Shown here: piece by piece, positions 1 to 10,103 of the stretch
How the letters are laid out: every line of letters starts with the position of its first letter
Position numbering within the stretch: position 1 is the stretch's first letter
NCBI GenBank assembly: GCA_964508915.1
Contig: CAZDVK010000005.1
Coordinates: 32,317-96,316 of the forward strand
Direction of reading: 5' to 3'
DNA: 64,000 bases
From: CAZDVK01 sp964508915
Lineage (GTDB): Bacteria; Pseudomonadota; Alphaproteobacteria; Paracaedibacterales; CAIULA01
Position numbers and translations under genes: made by a program
Notes under the pieces: model-generated
Databases searched by the model: none
What the model was told of the DNA's origin: nothing
The model's input: only the letters and a program-made list of their open reading frames with translations

Positions 1-1
1 G

Positions 2-2923
2 GAAAGCCTAGAGAACAGGCTAGCCCGCGCACGAGGTGACCGTGGCGTGGAATGGGGCAAACTTTACTATGAATATGACCGTCTAAGGTTGAAAAGAATT
101 TTAGATTTGGCAGGAATCTCACCAGATGATCTACAAAATACAGATCAATTTTTTGACCTTTTCAGTAAACTGAATTTTTTGTCTTTATGTTACCATGGTG
201 CACGGTTTACCTCAGGAAAACCAAGTGTTGTCACAGGAAACAAACATGCACAAGGCATGCACACAGATGCAGAATATGAAGAACTTATAGCATACCTAGA
301 TAGATCCACATCACAGCAAGCCGTCATTCGTGTAATGATAGACCATATAAAGGGTAGGAGTTCTTTAGCTTCCCACGAATTTGTAACCCAGCTTCAAGGA
401 GTAGATAGGGATATTCATCATACAATATTTGTCAATTCTTCCCTTGAGGAGCATACTCAACAGGTTAGAGCACGTCTTAGTTACGAATGGCAAGTTCGCC
501 CTGTCCTTCGTTATCTTGGCTACAATTCAGGAATGTCTATTGAGGACATCAGTAAAAAATTATTTACGAAAAGTCAAAAATTTAACCAAAAATTTGGTGG
601 CATTGGAACGGTGTTGTTTGATGATTTTAATCCTAACGCTATGGCAGACTCTGCTAGAGCTTCTTATTTTTCAACAATTTCTGCTTCTTTAGGTCTTTCC
701 GTAAAGCCAAATTCAGAAGACCCTGTTTTTCGTGCAGCACTCACGTTTCTTTATGATGTAGCCCCATCATCTTATGTTGACACCCCGGTGGACGACAAAA
801 CCTTTATTACGGCAGCTGAAAACAGAAGGAAGGTTTTGGCAGACAGAATAAGACCACAAGCAAAACATAGAGTCCCCTATATAAGTTGGCTTCAAGCAAA
901 CGGTTTTTCTGAACGTCGATTAGCTGATATGGAAGCTAGAATTGCAGCTAAACAAGTGGATGGAGAAACTACGGCTGGTACCGCCCCACGCCTACATGTT
1001 ATTGATCTTTTCAAACCAGAAATGAAAGAAGGCCACAAAGAACCTGTAAGCCATGGAGAAGAAGTTCTTTACAACGCAAAAAAATTTAGTGCTGGGAAAG
1101 CAAGGCTCATTGTGAAGCATCCCATAGATGACGATCCATCAAAAGACTATGTGACAAGCCTTGTCGAAACGTGGGATAGACTTGCAGAGAAAATAAACAC
1201 CCCTCAGGTTGTCAGCATGTCCCTTGGGTTTTCAAATGATAAAAGACTGGTTGATGCCTTTGTGAAGTTGATACGAAACCCCAATATCATTGTATGTCTT
1301 TCGATTCCAAACAATGATAAAGCCCCAACTGTTTTAGGAACCGGATCTGTAACACCAAATTTCTTGCGTTCAGTTTCAGGCCAACTATCAGACGCACAAT
1401 GGGAACGGCTTGTCATGGTTGGAAATGTAGCAGATTCTTTATTTTTAACGTGGGGTGGTTCTGTAGATGAACCAGAAGCCTTACTAGAACCAAGTGTTGT
1501 TTCATTTGAAATTGGAAAACCTAAATTCAGCGGTGATAGTTTTGCTGAACGACTTTATAGACAAACCATTTTTGCCTGCGGGCGTCGCTCCAGCAAAACC
1601 CACATAGAAGGGTTTGATGGAAGTAGTAGCGCCACGCCCGTTGTTGCGGCCTCTTTAGCATATGCCCTTCATTATTACGGAGTTATGGCGCATCAATTAC
1701 CAGGGAGCCCTAGAGTTGATGCAGTCAAAACGGCTCTGGATTATCTTCGTCTTTCAGCAGCGCAGAAAAGACTTAAGTTAACTTACAAAAGCGGTCATTT
1801 TAAGGTAGTTCCGGGTGGCCCATTACCCGCCGACAAATTTGGGCTGGGTATTTTTAGCCAAGAAAGATTTTTGCGTCATTTTACAGATTTTGTAACAGAA
1901 ACGTACCAAGAACCCACAGTTGAACCTGATGAACTTGCTGTTGTACCAATGGCATGTGATTCTTCACCAATGTCAGGCTTTATGCTGCCAGGTTCCGACC
2001 CTGAATTAAACCGAATGAAGTCCGTCATGTACCCGGCTGTTTTTTTACCTGGTGGTAATGCAAAAATGTTAGAAGACTATGAAGATCATAATCAGGTTTC
2101 TTTTGCTTTTTTCCAAAAAGATCGGAAGGATTTTAAACTACTTGTGCAAAATGCCCAAGCCAGAGGAAAAAAAATAACTGTTACTGGTGTTACAAATCTT
2201 GATCAACTCCTTCATGTTTATGGTTTTTCTAAAGATCTTGAAACAGACTATAGCGGTGAAGCCAATTTCTATGAATTACCAAGCAAGTTTGCGAATCGAT
2301 TGGTCATCAGAGAATTGGCAAAGTCAGGAAAACTTAAGAAAGTTTCCGGCCTTGAGTGCTCTGATCATTTCTTTTATGCAAAGGCTATTTGTGGTGTTGA
2401 AACAGACTTTGATGTTAGTCAGTATAAAGGGGTTAACTACTTTACCTTAATACATACAGAGCAAAGCGTGGAAGTTTCTAAATTCTTAGAAAGTTATCCA
2501 AAAGTTTTGGGCGTAGAAACCGCTGATAAGTACCATTTTTTGATGGCCCGCTTTCCCCATGTTGACGCGGATTATGTTGAAAGAATACCTGTTTCTGCAA
2601 GACCAACCGAATACGAAAGCGACACAGAAACCGATGACGATTCGGTTCAGGAAGACACGCTTACTATTCCTATATATAAAGAAATTCTGTTTTCCGCTTT
2701 CACTGTGGCCGCTAGTGAATTAAAACGCCTCCCCCTCCCCACTAGTGTGAGTTATGCTGAAGGAACGCCTGCTGCGACAAAACCAACCCTGAGTGAAAGT
2801 GATACAGAAGACGGTGATGTTTCAGTTCAAGAAACAAGGCTAAAAAAACCGTGGGAAAGAATGGACACAAGGAAAAACCAAAGAATGTATGGAAAATTGG
2901 TGTTAAGAAAAGGCACCAATTAA
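2..2923 (+). CDS. Subtilisin-like serine peptidase (S8 family), 5' end cut by window edge
   Basis: The frame is open to the left edge and codes plausibly upstream of the GTG at 47, so the true start lies outside; residues here count from that GTG. The S8 assignment rests on a catalytic-Ser motif GSSSATP (Ser527, compare GTSMAxP), a His block HGEEV (His336), an Asp at 320 (VIDLF), an internal VSMSLG strand and an oxyanion-type Asn near 422. The Asp-His spacing of 16 residues is shorter than in subtilisin. About 400 residues follow the catalytic core and I recognise no domain in them. The tail carries an acidic block repeated 60 residues apart (from 857 and 917, both starting ESDTE). Export is likely but the N-terminus is not visible. 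Family fairly sure, role unknown. Confidence 0.62.
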   Translation, partial: ESLENRLARARGDRGVEWGKLYYEYDRLRLKRILDLAGISPDDLQNTDQFFDLFSKLNFLSLCYHGARFTSGKPSVVTGNKHAQGMHTDAEYEELIAYLDRSTSQQAVIRVMIDHIKGRSSLASHEFVTQLQGVDRDIHHTIFVNSSLEEHTQQVRARLSYEWQVRPVLRYLGYNSGMSIEDISKKLFTKSQKFNQKFGGIGTVLFDDFNPNAMADSARASYFSTISASLGLSVKPNSEDPVFRAALTFLYDVAPSSYVDTPVDDKTFITAAENRRKVLADRIRPQAKHRVPYISWLQANGFSERRLADMEARIAAKQVDGETTAGTAPRLHVIDLFKPEMKEGHKEPVSHGEEVLYNAKKFSAGKARLIVKHPIDDDPSKDYVTSLVETWDRLAEKINTPQVVSMSLGFSNDKRLVDAFVKLIRNPNIIVCLSIPNNDKAPTVLGTGSVTPNFLRSVSGQLSDAQWERLVMVGNVADSLFLTWGGSVDEPEALLEPSVVSFEIGKPKFSGDSFAERLYRQTIFACGRRSSKTHIEGFDGSSSATPVVAASLAYALHYYGVMAHQLPGSPRVDAVKTALDYLRLSAAQKRLKLTYKSGHFKVVPGGPLPADKFGLGIFSQERFLRHFTDFVTETYQEPTVEPDELAVVPMACDSSPMSGFMLPGSDPELNRMKSVMYPAVFLPGGNAKMLEDYEDHNQVSFAFFQKDRKDFKLLVQNAQARGKKITVTGVTNLDQLLHVYGFSKDLETDYSGEANFYELPSKFANRLVIRELAKSGKLKKVSGLECSDHFFYAKAICGVETDFDVSQYKGVNYFTLIHTEQSVEVSKFLESYPKVLGVETADKYHFLMARFPHVDADYVERIPVSARPTEYESDTETDDDSVQEDTLTIPIYKEILFSAFTVAASELKRLPLPTSVSYAEGTPAATKPTLSESDTEDGDVSVQETRLKKPWERMDTRKNQRMYGKLVLRKGTN

Positions 2924-2956
2924 TTTCCGCAAGAAAGGCTTTCGCATAAAACAACG

Positions 2957-2989
2957 AAGGGGGGAAATCTGAAAAGGTTCTCCCCTTTT
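2957..2989 (+). terminator. Candidate intrinsic terminator after the subtilisin-like gene
   Basis: A G-run at about 2957-2964 can pair with a C-run at 2981-2988 that leads into TTTT. The stem has a mismatch and the loop is long, so the call is modest. It sits 34 bases after the stop codon, where a terminator would be expected. Confidence 0.4.
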
Positions 2990-3077
2990 CTTGAACTGCT
3001 TCTTGTCAAAAATTCGCTGGGCGCTATTTTACTATTTGTGGTAAGGTTATGGCGTTGTTTCTTAAATAATAATTTTT

Positions 3078-3872
3078 ATGCGATTTATTTTATTTTCTTT
3101 ATTTTTTCTAGCCAATCTTCAAGCTGCCGAAGTTAAAAGCCCCATTGATTTTGTGTCTCATCGGGCTGAATACAAAATTGAACTGCATGAGAAAAAAAAT
3201 AATGGCCTGGTACAAGACGTAAAAGGCACATTGGTTATTGAACTTCGAAAAGGTGACCATGGTTGGAATTTTACCCAAGAATCAACCATGATTGTCTATT
3301 TTGATGATGGCCATTCAGAACAATACGTAACACAAATTAAGTCATTCGAATCAGAAGATGGTCAGCAATATAAGTTTGATGTACGATCTTTGCGCAACGG
3401 AACAGATGAAGAATTTATTGAAGGGCAAGGTTATATTTCCCCAACAACATTAGGTTCTATCACGTACACAAGCCCTTCACCTAGAAACATTACACTGCCA
3501 AAAGGTACCCTATTTCCCTTAACCCATCTTCGGCAAGCCATTACAACAGCCAAAGGGGGCGATCGTGTTTTTCCTGATAAAATTGTATTTGACGGTGCCA
3601 GTGATGCCCAGGCAGAGGTGGACGTAAATACCATTATTACCCCTGCATCCGGGCCAAAATTGGTTGTTGATAAACCGGACCTTTTGAAGGTTGATAAAAT
3701 GTGGAGTTTGCAAATGGCTATTTTTTCCCATAACAGCAAAAACCCAGAACCTGATTATGAAATTACTCAAACAGTTTTAGAATCCGGGGTCATTGCATCC
3801 ATGCTGATGAACTACACAGACGCCGGATTCACAATTAAACTAACCCTTAGCAAGGTTGATTTGTTTACTTAA
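3078..3872 (+). CDS. EipB-like periplasmic protein (DUF1849)
   Basis: 264 residues with a clear Sec signal peptide (cleavage probably after LQAA, about residue 17). The opening SHRAEYKIEL, a GTLVIELRKGDHGWNF stretch and SLRNGTDEEFIEG follow the pattern of the DUF1849/EipB family, a spiral beta-sheet periplasmic protein needed for envelope integrity in alphaproteobacteria such as Brucella. The mature protein has no cysteine at all, although the family normally has a conserved disulfide; the usual Cys near the Gly-Trp is replaced around GDHGW. ATG at 3078 gives the signal peptide directly. The gene converges on the next one and overlaps it by 8 bases at the 3' ends. Confidence 0.72.
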   Translation: MRFILFSLFFLANLQAAEVKSPIDFVSHRAEYKIELHEKKNNGLVQDVKGTLVIELRKGDHGWNFTQESTMIVYFDDGHSEQYVTQIKSFESEDGQQYKFDVRSLRNGTDEEFIEGQGYISPTTLGSITYTSPSPRNITLPKGTLFPLTHLRQAITTAKGGDRVFPDKIVFDGASDAQAEVDVNTIITPASGPKLVVDKPDLLKVDKMWSLQMAIFSHNSKNPEPDYEITQTVLESGVIASMLMNYTDAGFTIKLTLSKVDLFT

Positions 3873-5430
3873 CAGAACCACCGCCTAAGGCCACTCTGAG
3901 TTTTCTTTCATTCAACGCAAGATCATCCAAAATATCCAACACATCTGGTCTTGCAGAGCTGAGTTCGTAATCCCTTAAAGATGACAACGTCTCTGGTGCC
4001 ACAACAAGGCCCTCATCAGCTTCATGGCCCCCTCTTGCGTCTCTGAGTGTTGGCAGTTCTTTTAAAATAGTTTTTTGATCAAATAAATATAAAGAAACAA
4101 GGGATTCTAAAACCATATCAATATCGGCGACTCTTTGCCTTAAAGTTGATAGCCCTTCTGTTTCCAAGAACAATAACCTCCCTTTTTCCAAAAATACTGG
4201 TGTTGTCATAATTTTTGTATAAGCCTCTTCAAATTCACGGTGCCTTGCTTCCATCCTTGCTACATCTTCACCTGCAATCTGCATCGAATGCATTACGTCA
4301 ACGTCATGTCCCATAAATTTTCCAAAATTTGATTGATGCATTTTCGAGAAAGGGATGCCTGTAATCAAGCGAAGTAACAGACCTAAAGATTGCTCAACTT
4401 TGGAAATATCCACATCTTCAACATGTACCTCTGTCTTACCGTCTTTATGAACACGATAGGGGTTAATGGCCACCCCACGGATACCCTCTTCATCCAAATA
4501 ACGCTCACACAACGCACATAAGTTTTCAAAATTTGGCATAACATATTCAACGTGTTTCAGCAAAGGTGATGAAGCCAATAGTTCAACCAAACGATCTATC
4601 CCTTCTGCTGTCGTTAAAAGGGTATTGTCAACGGGCGCTAAAGCTTTTGCACCGGGAGAATTTTTAGAACGTATTCTGGCTGAAAGTGTTTTAAGGTCAT
4701 TAACAAACGAGCCATCTAACAAGCTTCGCAAAACCCCTAAAGTTACCAAAAAACCACCCTTAGGGTCTTGATACACGCCCTCAACAGGGTTGTAACCTGG
4801 CAGGTAAAAACCCAAAAATGAATAGTTCCTTGCAAGAATATTATGGGGGAGTTCAGAGGTGTGGCTAGTTTCATATGCTTCTTGTGCACTCCTTATGCCA
4901 TTCAAAGAGAATTCGTCTAAAGCCTCCCGAAATCGAGGATGCGCAAGATTGTTATGACCCTTTTTTGTTTTAATTAAAAAAGGCCCACTCAGAAAAACAG
5001 TATTCAAAAATCCACGACCTAAATCATCTTCGCTTACAAAGGCATCTTGAACCAAGATTCGCAAAGGAAAAACGGAACTTAATAAGGCCCTTTTCCTTTC
5101 TGAAGATTCAATCCTGTCACCCGTTTGCCCCCTTAGAATTCTTGACTTTGCCCCTAAATACTCAAAAGCAAAGTTTCGAATCAATCCTTCCGGCAACTCT
5201 CCTAACTCTTCGCCGATCAAAGCTAAGCCAGATAAACTAGCCTCATCACCAATCCTACTAATTAAACCTTCATCTTCAGGGGACATATCATCCCCGACCA
5301 CTATACTTTTCCCTGATGCACTGGAAATTGCTCTGGCAGCCGCTTCACCTGGTAGATGATCACTCGCCATTCCAGTACTAAATTGTGCAGCCAATAGTGT
5401 AATGAAAAATATTTTTCTATTCATAGTCAT
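3865..5430 (-). CDS. Exported protein of unknown function, 521 aa
   Basis: I do not recognise a family. The N-terminus is a typical Sec signal peptide (MNRKIFFITLLAAQF, cleavage probably after GMAS). The mature part is mostly helical by composition, with many Leu/Glu-rich stretches, a pair CALC near residue 305 and no membrane segment. It ends in a Gly-rich tail (ALGGGSVK). Two closely spaced ATGs (codons 1 and 3) could start it. It stands as a single gene, convergent with the EipB-like gene, and the next leftward gene upstream ends about 140 bases away. Base usage is like its neighbours. It belongs to the group of exported orphans scattered through this window. Confidence 0.7.
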   Translation of the reverse strand: MTMNRKIFFITLLAAQFSTGMASDHLPGEAAARAISSASGKSIVVGDDMSPEDEGLISRIGDEASLSGLALIGEELGELPEGLIRNFAFEYLGAKSRILRGQTGDRIESSERKRALLSSVFPLRILVQDAFVSEDDLGRGFLNTVFLSGPFLIKTKKGHNNLAHPRFREALDEFSLNGIRSAQEAYETSHTSELPHNILARNYSFLGFYLPGYNPVEGVYQDPKGGFLVTLGVLRSLLDGSFVNDLKTLSARIRSKNSPGAKALAPVDNTLLTTAEGIDRLVELLASSPLLKHVEYVMPNFENLCALCERYLDEEGIRGVAINPYRVHKDGKTEVHVEDVDISKVEQSLGLLLRLITGIPFSKMHQSNFGKFMGHDVDVMHSMQIAGEDVARMEARHREFEEAYTKIMTTPVFLEKGRLLFLETEGLSTLRQRVADIDMVLESLVSLYLFDQKTILKELPTLRDARGGHEADEGLVVAPETLSSLRDYELSSARPDVLDILDDLALNERKLRVALGGGSVK

Positions 5431-5567
5431 TTTTTATATTTCTTATATTTTTTGATGAATGTACTAGTGTAGAATGTAAATTGAAATAATAAATTTTTGA
5501 TTAATAAGAAAATAACGATCAACTAAAAATGTTTTTAATAAGATACATAACGGCCTATTACCCTACA

Positions 5568-6644
5568 TCAGGAGGGTAATACCCGATAAACTAACGGGTT
5601 TTGGGCATAAAGTTTTTTGAGAGTGGTTTGAATTGGCTCCTCACCAAACGAAACCCCTATTTTTTTCAAAACCAATGGTGTCGCAGCGTACAAATACGAT
5701 CCCAATCCTTCTATTAGGTTTTGAACCTTTGCATTTTCTGATGCGGCACTTCCCACCATTTCAAAAGGCAGAACAACTCCACAATGTTGAAAAACAGTTT
5801 CCACAATGGCTTTTTGATAATTCACATAGGGCTGATTGGAAACAAACATAATAGTTTTTATCTCCGGGTGATTTTTTAACCACTGAATCAGTTCTTCCAA
5901 CGTTGTTTGGGTTGTGGGGCGTGGTAAATCTCTTTTCGGGGTATGAATTACGTGAACTGGAATTTTTAAACGGTTTAAAGGCGAATTTTCATAAGCATAT
6001 TTTATGAGGTGAGTCTCTGTTAATTGATGGAAATCAACAACTTTTTGCTGATAAGCGATATCTCTTAATTTTTCTTCAGTGCCATCAACACCAGCTGTTA
6101 TGTACCGCTCACCTGCCAGCAAAATAATTGCATTTGCTTGAATGCCGGCTTGAATCAGCTGATTCGCATAGTTAATGCGTTTTTCCATCGTTGGAAGGGT
6201 TGCCCCCAAAATGCAAATAGCATCCACTGTTTTTTGTTGTGGAACAATTTCTTTCACAAACCCCAACATCTCCAAGTTCTTCATTATTTTTTCTGGTTCT
6301 TGTGCCATCCATTCTAAAGGTGAAACTTGCCAACGTTCTTGGATCCCTTTACGAAGGGTGAATTTGGCTTGTGTTTCCTGAACCATGGTCAAAACATCTT
6401 GGACTAATTCTAACTTATTAGATCGCTTTGGAAACACATCATCCCACGTTTTGCCTGCTGGAATTACGCCTGATTTTTGGAGCAAATCTTGAAGGGCTTC
6501 TTTTTGAACAGTTGATTCAAACCCATAATTTTTTAAAAGCTCAGATAAAGAGCATGCTTCTTGGCCTTTTTGGGACAAAACAAAAAAGCCTAAAAAGATC
6601 ATCATAACAACTAAAGCAAAAGAACTTTTTGCAATTTTTTTCAT
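5568..6644 (-). CDS. Membrane-anchored or exported protein with a DUF218-like fold (tentative)
   Basis: 358 residues starting with a hydrophobic segment (MKKIAKSSFALVVMMIFLGFFVL), either a signal peptide or an N-terminal anchor. The middle has the look of DUF218/SanA-YdcF proteins: AICILGATLPTMEKRI followed by a predicted helix and AIILLAGER, then near residue 235 HTPKRDLPRPTTQTTLEEL and IKTIMFVSNQPYV, matching the strand-helix-strand order of that fold. The usual GGG motif of DUF218 is absent, so the assignment is tentative. It lies 20 bases downstream of the 609-residue exported gene on the same strand, so the two may be cotranscribed. An 8-bp inverted repeat (5557-5580) surrounds its stop codon. 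Confidence 0.6.
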   Translation of the reverse strand: MKKIAKSSFALVVMMIFLGFFVLSQKGQEACSLSELLKNYGFESTVQKEALQDLLQKSGVIPAGKTWDDVFPKRSNKLELVQDVLTMVQETQAKFTLRKGIQERWQVSPLEWMAQEPEKIMKNLEMLGFVKEIVPQQKTVDAICILGATLPTMEKRINYANQLIQAGIQANAIILLAGERYITAGVDGTEEKLRDIAYQQKVVDFHQLTETHLIKYAYENSPLNRLKIPVHVIHTPKRDLPRPTTQTTLEELIQWLKNHPEIKTIMFVSNQPYVNYQKAIVETVFQHCGVVLPFEMVGSAASENAKVQNLIEGLGSYLYAATPLVLKKIGVSFGEEPIQTTLKKLYAQNPLVYRVLPS

Positions 6645-6664
6645 GAGCGCCCCCAGCCTTTTTG

Positions 6665-8494
6665 TTACTGAAGGGATTTTAGCCTTTGTATCTTTTCACG
6701 CAACCCTAAAATTTGCTTTCGCAAATAAAAGGGCACACTCCGGCTATCCCACTTGGGTAAGGTCAAAATGGCCCCTTCTCCATTTTCCAACATCAGCATT
6801 CCAAAAGAACCATCTGGTAGTGACACAACTAGATGTGACCCCCTAGCCTCACGAACAGAGCATTCTAAGGCCTCAACATATGTTACAAATTCTGATCGCG
6901 TAAAATTCCATGTTCCATCCAAAATAGATGCATCAACTGCCGCTGGTCGAGACGTTAATTCCTCAAGCAGTTCCAACTCAACAGTTTTAGAAGCTGTACT
7001 TGCTAGCTCATCACGTTCCTTTTTTCCTTCAGAATCCTCTGTGGAAACTTCTTCTACGCAAGCTGTTTTTGGTTTCCTTTTGGCTACTTTTTGAGACAAA
7101 AATGCACCCGACATACCCCTTGGGTCCATTTGTTTTGCTCTTAAAGTGGCTTTTTTGTCTTCTCCAGCATCAACAGTTTCTGAACTTAGTTTTCTTAAAA
7201 CGTCTTCTTTTGCTTTTCGTGTAGCTTCTAGGGCATCCTGTATCATTTTTTTCCGCCTTAATGTCCTTTTAGACTCTTTCACAGCTTTTTCCTCAGCCAG
7301 AAAAAAATCTAATTCTTCTGCATTCCCACCAAGATAGCGTGCATAAGCACCTAAAATTTGACTTGCCCCCCTATTAAATGGAATTCCATGCTTCATTGCG
7401 TAATCAGAAAAAGCACGGGTAATAGCTGAAATTCGTTCCCATTCATCTGCAAAAACAAAAACCGTAATAAGCTGATTGGCAAAATTGATCATTTGGTGCT
7501 GTTTAAACGTCGACTCACTGTCATCATGCGTACTTTCCAAATGCTTTTCGTAAGCCATAAATACAGACTTGAAATCATTCCAACTTTCGAAAGAATCTGA
7601 CCATTCCCCCTCAGGAAATGCAGATAATAGACTGTTAAGAAAATCAAAAGTCCTAAGACATAAATCAGCGATTCCTTCACAGTCCAAATAACTCATCGTG
7701 GCTGTATCAGCAGAAAGCTGTGCAGAGGTTGTTAAAAACCCATGTGTATCCAATTTACTGCCATCCATCACTTTGGCAAAAAGATGTTCCGCTTTTGCTT
7801 TGCTTTCTTCATCTTTTCTTAACAAACGTGCACGAACCGCAGGTCCAACTCTCCTTGGATCTAATCTGGGCGCTGCTATACCTTGCTTCATCAAATTTTC
7901 TGCCTCAAGAGAGGCCTTTTTCCTTTCAAGAAGTTTTTTTTGCGCAGGGGTCACGGCACTTTTCTCTAAAAATCCTAAATGCACTCTTTGGTCAGTTGCT
8001 TGCTTTAACGCATCGGCGCAATCAAAAGCTAAAGAATGTGCTCTAAACAATAAATTACCATCAACATCGTCTACCTCTTCCAACTGACAAAAAACCCGAT
8101 CCAGCATTGGCTTTGTTTGTCTATATATTTTAATATTTTCTCTTTCTGACATCCTTTCAGCAGCATCTTGTATAGCTCCAATAGCCTCTAAACGGTTACG
8201 AACTGTGGTATCAGCTGCAGCCTCCAACGGTATAATTTTATTAATTAATGTTTGCATTTCCGTTTGGGCAAGGGGTGGCAGAACAACACCAGGAAGCTTA
8301 TTTCCAATGAGCAATCGAAGCTGATGACTTAAACCAGATAAACTGGTATCTGCTGTTGGCGCCACCATCCCCCTTGATCTGAAAAGAGCACGCCTTCTAG
8401 CCAAAACACCTTCATAATCTTCCAGATCGTCCATTGAAAAAACTGAACTTACACACAGGATAGTGCTTAAAAAAAGGTAAAAACTCAATCTCAT
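6665..8494 (-). CDS. Exported coiled-coil-rich protein of unknown function, 609 aa
   Basis: No family recognised. A signal peptide (MRLSFYLFLSTILCVSSVFS) precedes the mature chain. Charged helical stretches dominate: ERKKASLEAENL near residue 190, EESKAKAEHL near 225, and a long Lys/Arg/Glu-rich block about 395-470 (KESKRTLRRKKMIQDALEATRK) that should form coiled coil. Residues 470-510 are low complexity, rich in K, E, S and T. The C-terminal 90 residues (DGTWNFTRSEFVTYVEAL onward) look folded. The gene is divergent from the one at 8688 and lies upstream of the DUF218-like gene, probably in one transcript. Confidence 0.68.
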   Translation of the reverse strand: MRLSFYLFLSTILCVSSVFSMDDLEDYEGVLARRRALFRSRGMVAPTADTSLSGLSHQLRLLIGNKLPGVVLPPLAQTEMQTLINKIIPLEAAADTTVRNRLEAIGAIQDAAERMSERENIKIYRQTKPMLDRVFCQLEEVDDVDGNLLFRAHSLAFDCADALKQATDQRVHLGFLEKSAVTPAQKKLLERKKASLEAENLMKQGIAAPRLDPRRVGPAVRARLLRKDEESKAKAEHLFAKVMDGSKLDTHGFLTTSAQLSADTATMSYLDCEGIADLCLRTFDFLNSLLSAFPEGEWSDSFESWNDFKSVFMAYEKHLESTHDDSESTFKQHQMINFANQLITVFVFADEWERISAITRAFSDYAMKHGIPFNRGASQILGAYARYLGGNAEELDFFLAEEKAVKESKRTLRRKKMIQDALEATRKAKEDVLRKLSSETVDAGEDKKATLRAKQMDPRGMSGAFLSQKVAKRKPKTACVEEVSTEDSEGKKERDELASTASKTVELELLEELTSRPAAVDASILDGTWNFTRSEFVTYVEALECSVREARGSHLVVSLPDGSFGMLMLENGEGAILTLPKWDSRSVPFYLRKQILGLREKIQRLKSLQ

Positions 8495-8687
8495 GCGTAA
8501 TAATACTTAAAAAATAGCATTATATTTATGATTGATGTTTATTTTTATTTTTTCAATACATATTTTAAGTATTTATACATTAATATGAAGCTGATAACCG
8601 GCCCTATAATGGGCTTTCCAGCTTAATTTCTGGCATTTTTAAAATAAATGTGATAAAAAAATAAAAAAATTTTAAACGAATAACAAA

Positions 8688-9338
8688 ATGACTAAAGTAT
8701 TTGCAATTTTATTTACAATATTTCTTCCCTTCACTTTTTTGAAAGCAGCTGATAACCCTTTGGAAAATGCAAGAACAGAACCGTTGACGCCCGTTTCCCG
8801 TGCAGAAGAAAGATTAAGGCAAGAATGTTCTCCCCTAGGTTTCCACACACGTGCCATTCTTCGATCTGTTTTTGGCAGAGCATGGGTTGGAGAAGAGCGC
8901 CCTTCCTTAATTGGTATGGAAAAGCACAGAAATGCACTCGTTCAACAGGTAGGTGACGAGGCCTATATATACCAGCAAGTATATGGCTACTGCTCAGATA
9001 TGATTGTTTCGATTGGATTTAAGGGGGATTTTCCGTTTAAAAAAATTCCTGCCTTAACAGGTCAAATAGAAGACCTTTACGGGGCCATAGTAGGTACAGA
9101 AAGAAATTTTCATTGTTCCTGTCATTTCAAAATTGATCAACATAATCATATGTCTGTAACAGGGGATGTAACCGAATCTAATTTTTCCCTTATCCTTTTT
9201 TATGCTCCCTCTATGGCAACGGGGCGAATTGTTTGGGATAAGGATCTTGTTGTTGAAAACATAAAAGCCACCCTTGCTGAGGCCTATACAGACAAAATAA
9301 AAAGCCAACCATGGTGGGCTACTATGTTTGTAAACTGA
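8688..9338 (+). CDS. Small exported protein of unknown function, 216 aa
   Basis: A clean signal peptide (MTKVFAILFTIFLPFTFLKA, cleavage after KAA) is followed by about 195 residues. Cysteines occur at RQECSPL, YGYCSD and the pair CSCHF; with an even number in the mature protein these could form periplasmic disulfides. No known domain is visible. The start ATG at 8688 is preceded by an AT-rich stretch without a strong Shine-Dalgarno. It is transcribed divergently from the 609-residue exported gene, across a 193-base AT-rich region, and stands 126 bases ahead of rpsD. Confidence 0.62.
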   Translation: MTKVFAILFTIFLPFTFLKAADNPLENARTEPLTPVSRAEERLRQECSPLGFHTRAILRSVFGRAWVGEERPSLIGMEKHRNALVQQVGDEAYIYQQVYGYCSDMIVSIGFKGDFPFKKIPALTGQIEDLYGAIVGTERNFHCSCHFKIDQHNHMSVTGDVTESNFSLILFYAPSMATGRIVWDKDLVVENIKATLAEAYTDKIKSQPWWATMFVN

Positions 9339-9464
9339 TAAGGCCTTTCAATTCTTATTATTTTCACGAATATCAAAAAATGGTCGTTGACAAAATGGTT
9401 GAAAAATGGCAAAAATTGCCCTATTGCACAACTTTAACGACTTGTAACTAAAGGCTTTTTTTAC

Positions 9465-10079
9465 ATGACAAAACGCATTGCCGCGAAACATAAAATTGAT
9501 CGCCGTTTGGGTGTTAACCTGTGGGGACGCGCAAAAAGCCCCTTTAATAATCGAAACTATGGGCCCGGTCAGCACGGTCAACAACGGTCGAAACCATCTG
9601 ACTACGGTATTCAGCTTCGCGCCAAGCAAAAGCTAAAAGGTTACTATGGCAACATTAGTGAACGCCAATTCCGTAAAATCTATGACGAAGCTGTACGCCG
9701 TCGTGGTGACACATCTGAAAATATGGTTGAATTGCTAGAACGGCGCTTGGATGCGGTTGTTTACCGCATGAAACTGGTTTCAACAGTTTTCGCAGCCCGC
9801 CAAATGGTAAACCATGGCCACATTTATGTGAATGGTAAGCGCGTTAACATTCCATCATTCAAAGTGCGTGATGGCGATGAAATTGTTTTAAAATCATCCA
9901 TGAAAGACAATATTAACGTGGCAACTGCTACTCAATCAGCAGAACGTGATGTTCCTGATTATATCGAAGTTGATCACAAAGAAATGAAGGGTAAATTCAT
10001 TCGTGGGCCTAAGCTTTCCGATGTTCCTTATCCTGTTCAAATGGAACCTCATCTCGTGGTGGAATTTTATTCCCGTTAG
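9465..10079 (+). CDS. rpsD: 30S ribosomal protein S4
   Basis: 204 residues, the normal length for alphaproteobacterial S4. The N-terminal basic region (DRRLGVNLWGRAKSPFNNR) binds 16S rRNA at the five-way junction. The S4 RNA-binding domain lies at about 93-155, with LERRLDAVVYRM and ARQMVNHGHIYVNGKRV as its signatures. S4 nucleates 30S assembly and in many bacteria regulates its own operon. Here it is a single-gene unit: a strong terminator follows 25 bases after the stop, and rpsK or rpoA are not next to it. Confidence 0.98.
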   Translation: MTKRIAAKHKIDRRLGVNLWGRAKSPFNNRNYGPGQHGQQRSKPSDYGIQLRAKQKLKGYYGNISERQFRKIYDEAVRRRGDTSENMVELLERRLDAVVYRMKLVSTVFAARQMVNHGHIYVNGKRVNIPSFKVRDGDEIVLKSSMKDNINVATATQSAERDVPDYIEVDHKEMKGKFIRGPKLSDVPYPVQMEPHLVVEFYSR

Positions 10080-10103
10080 TCACGTTTGTTTGATTCGTTT
10101 TAC

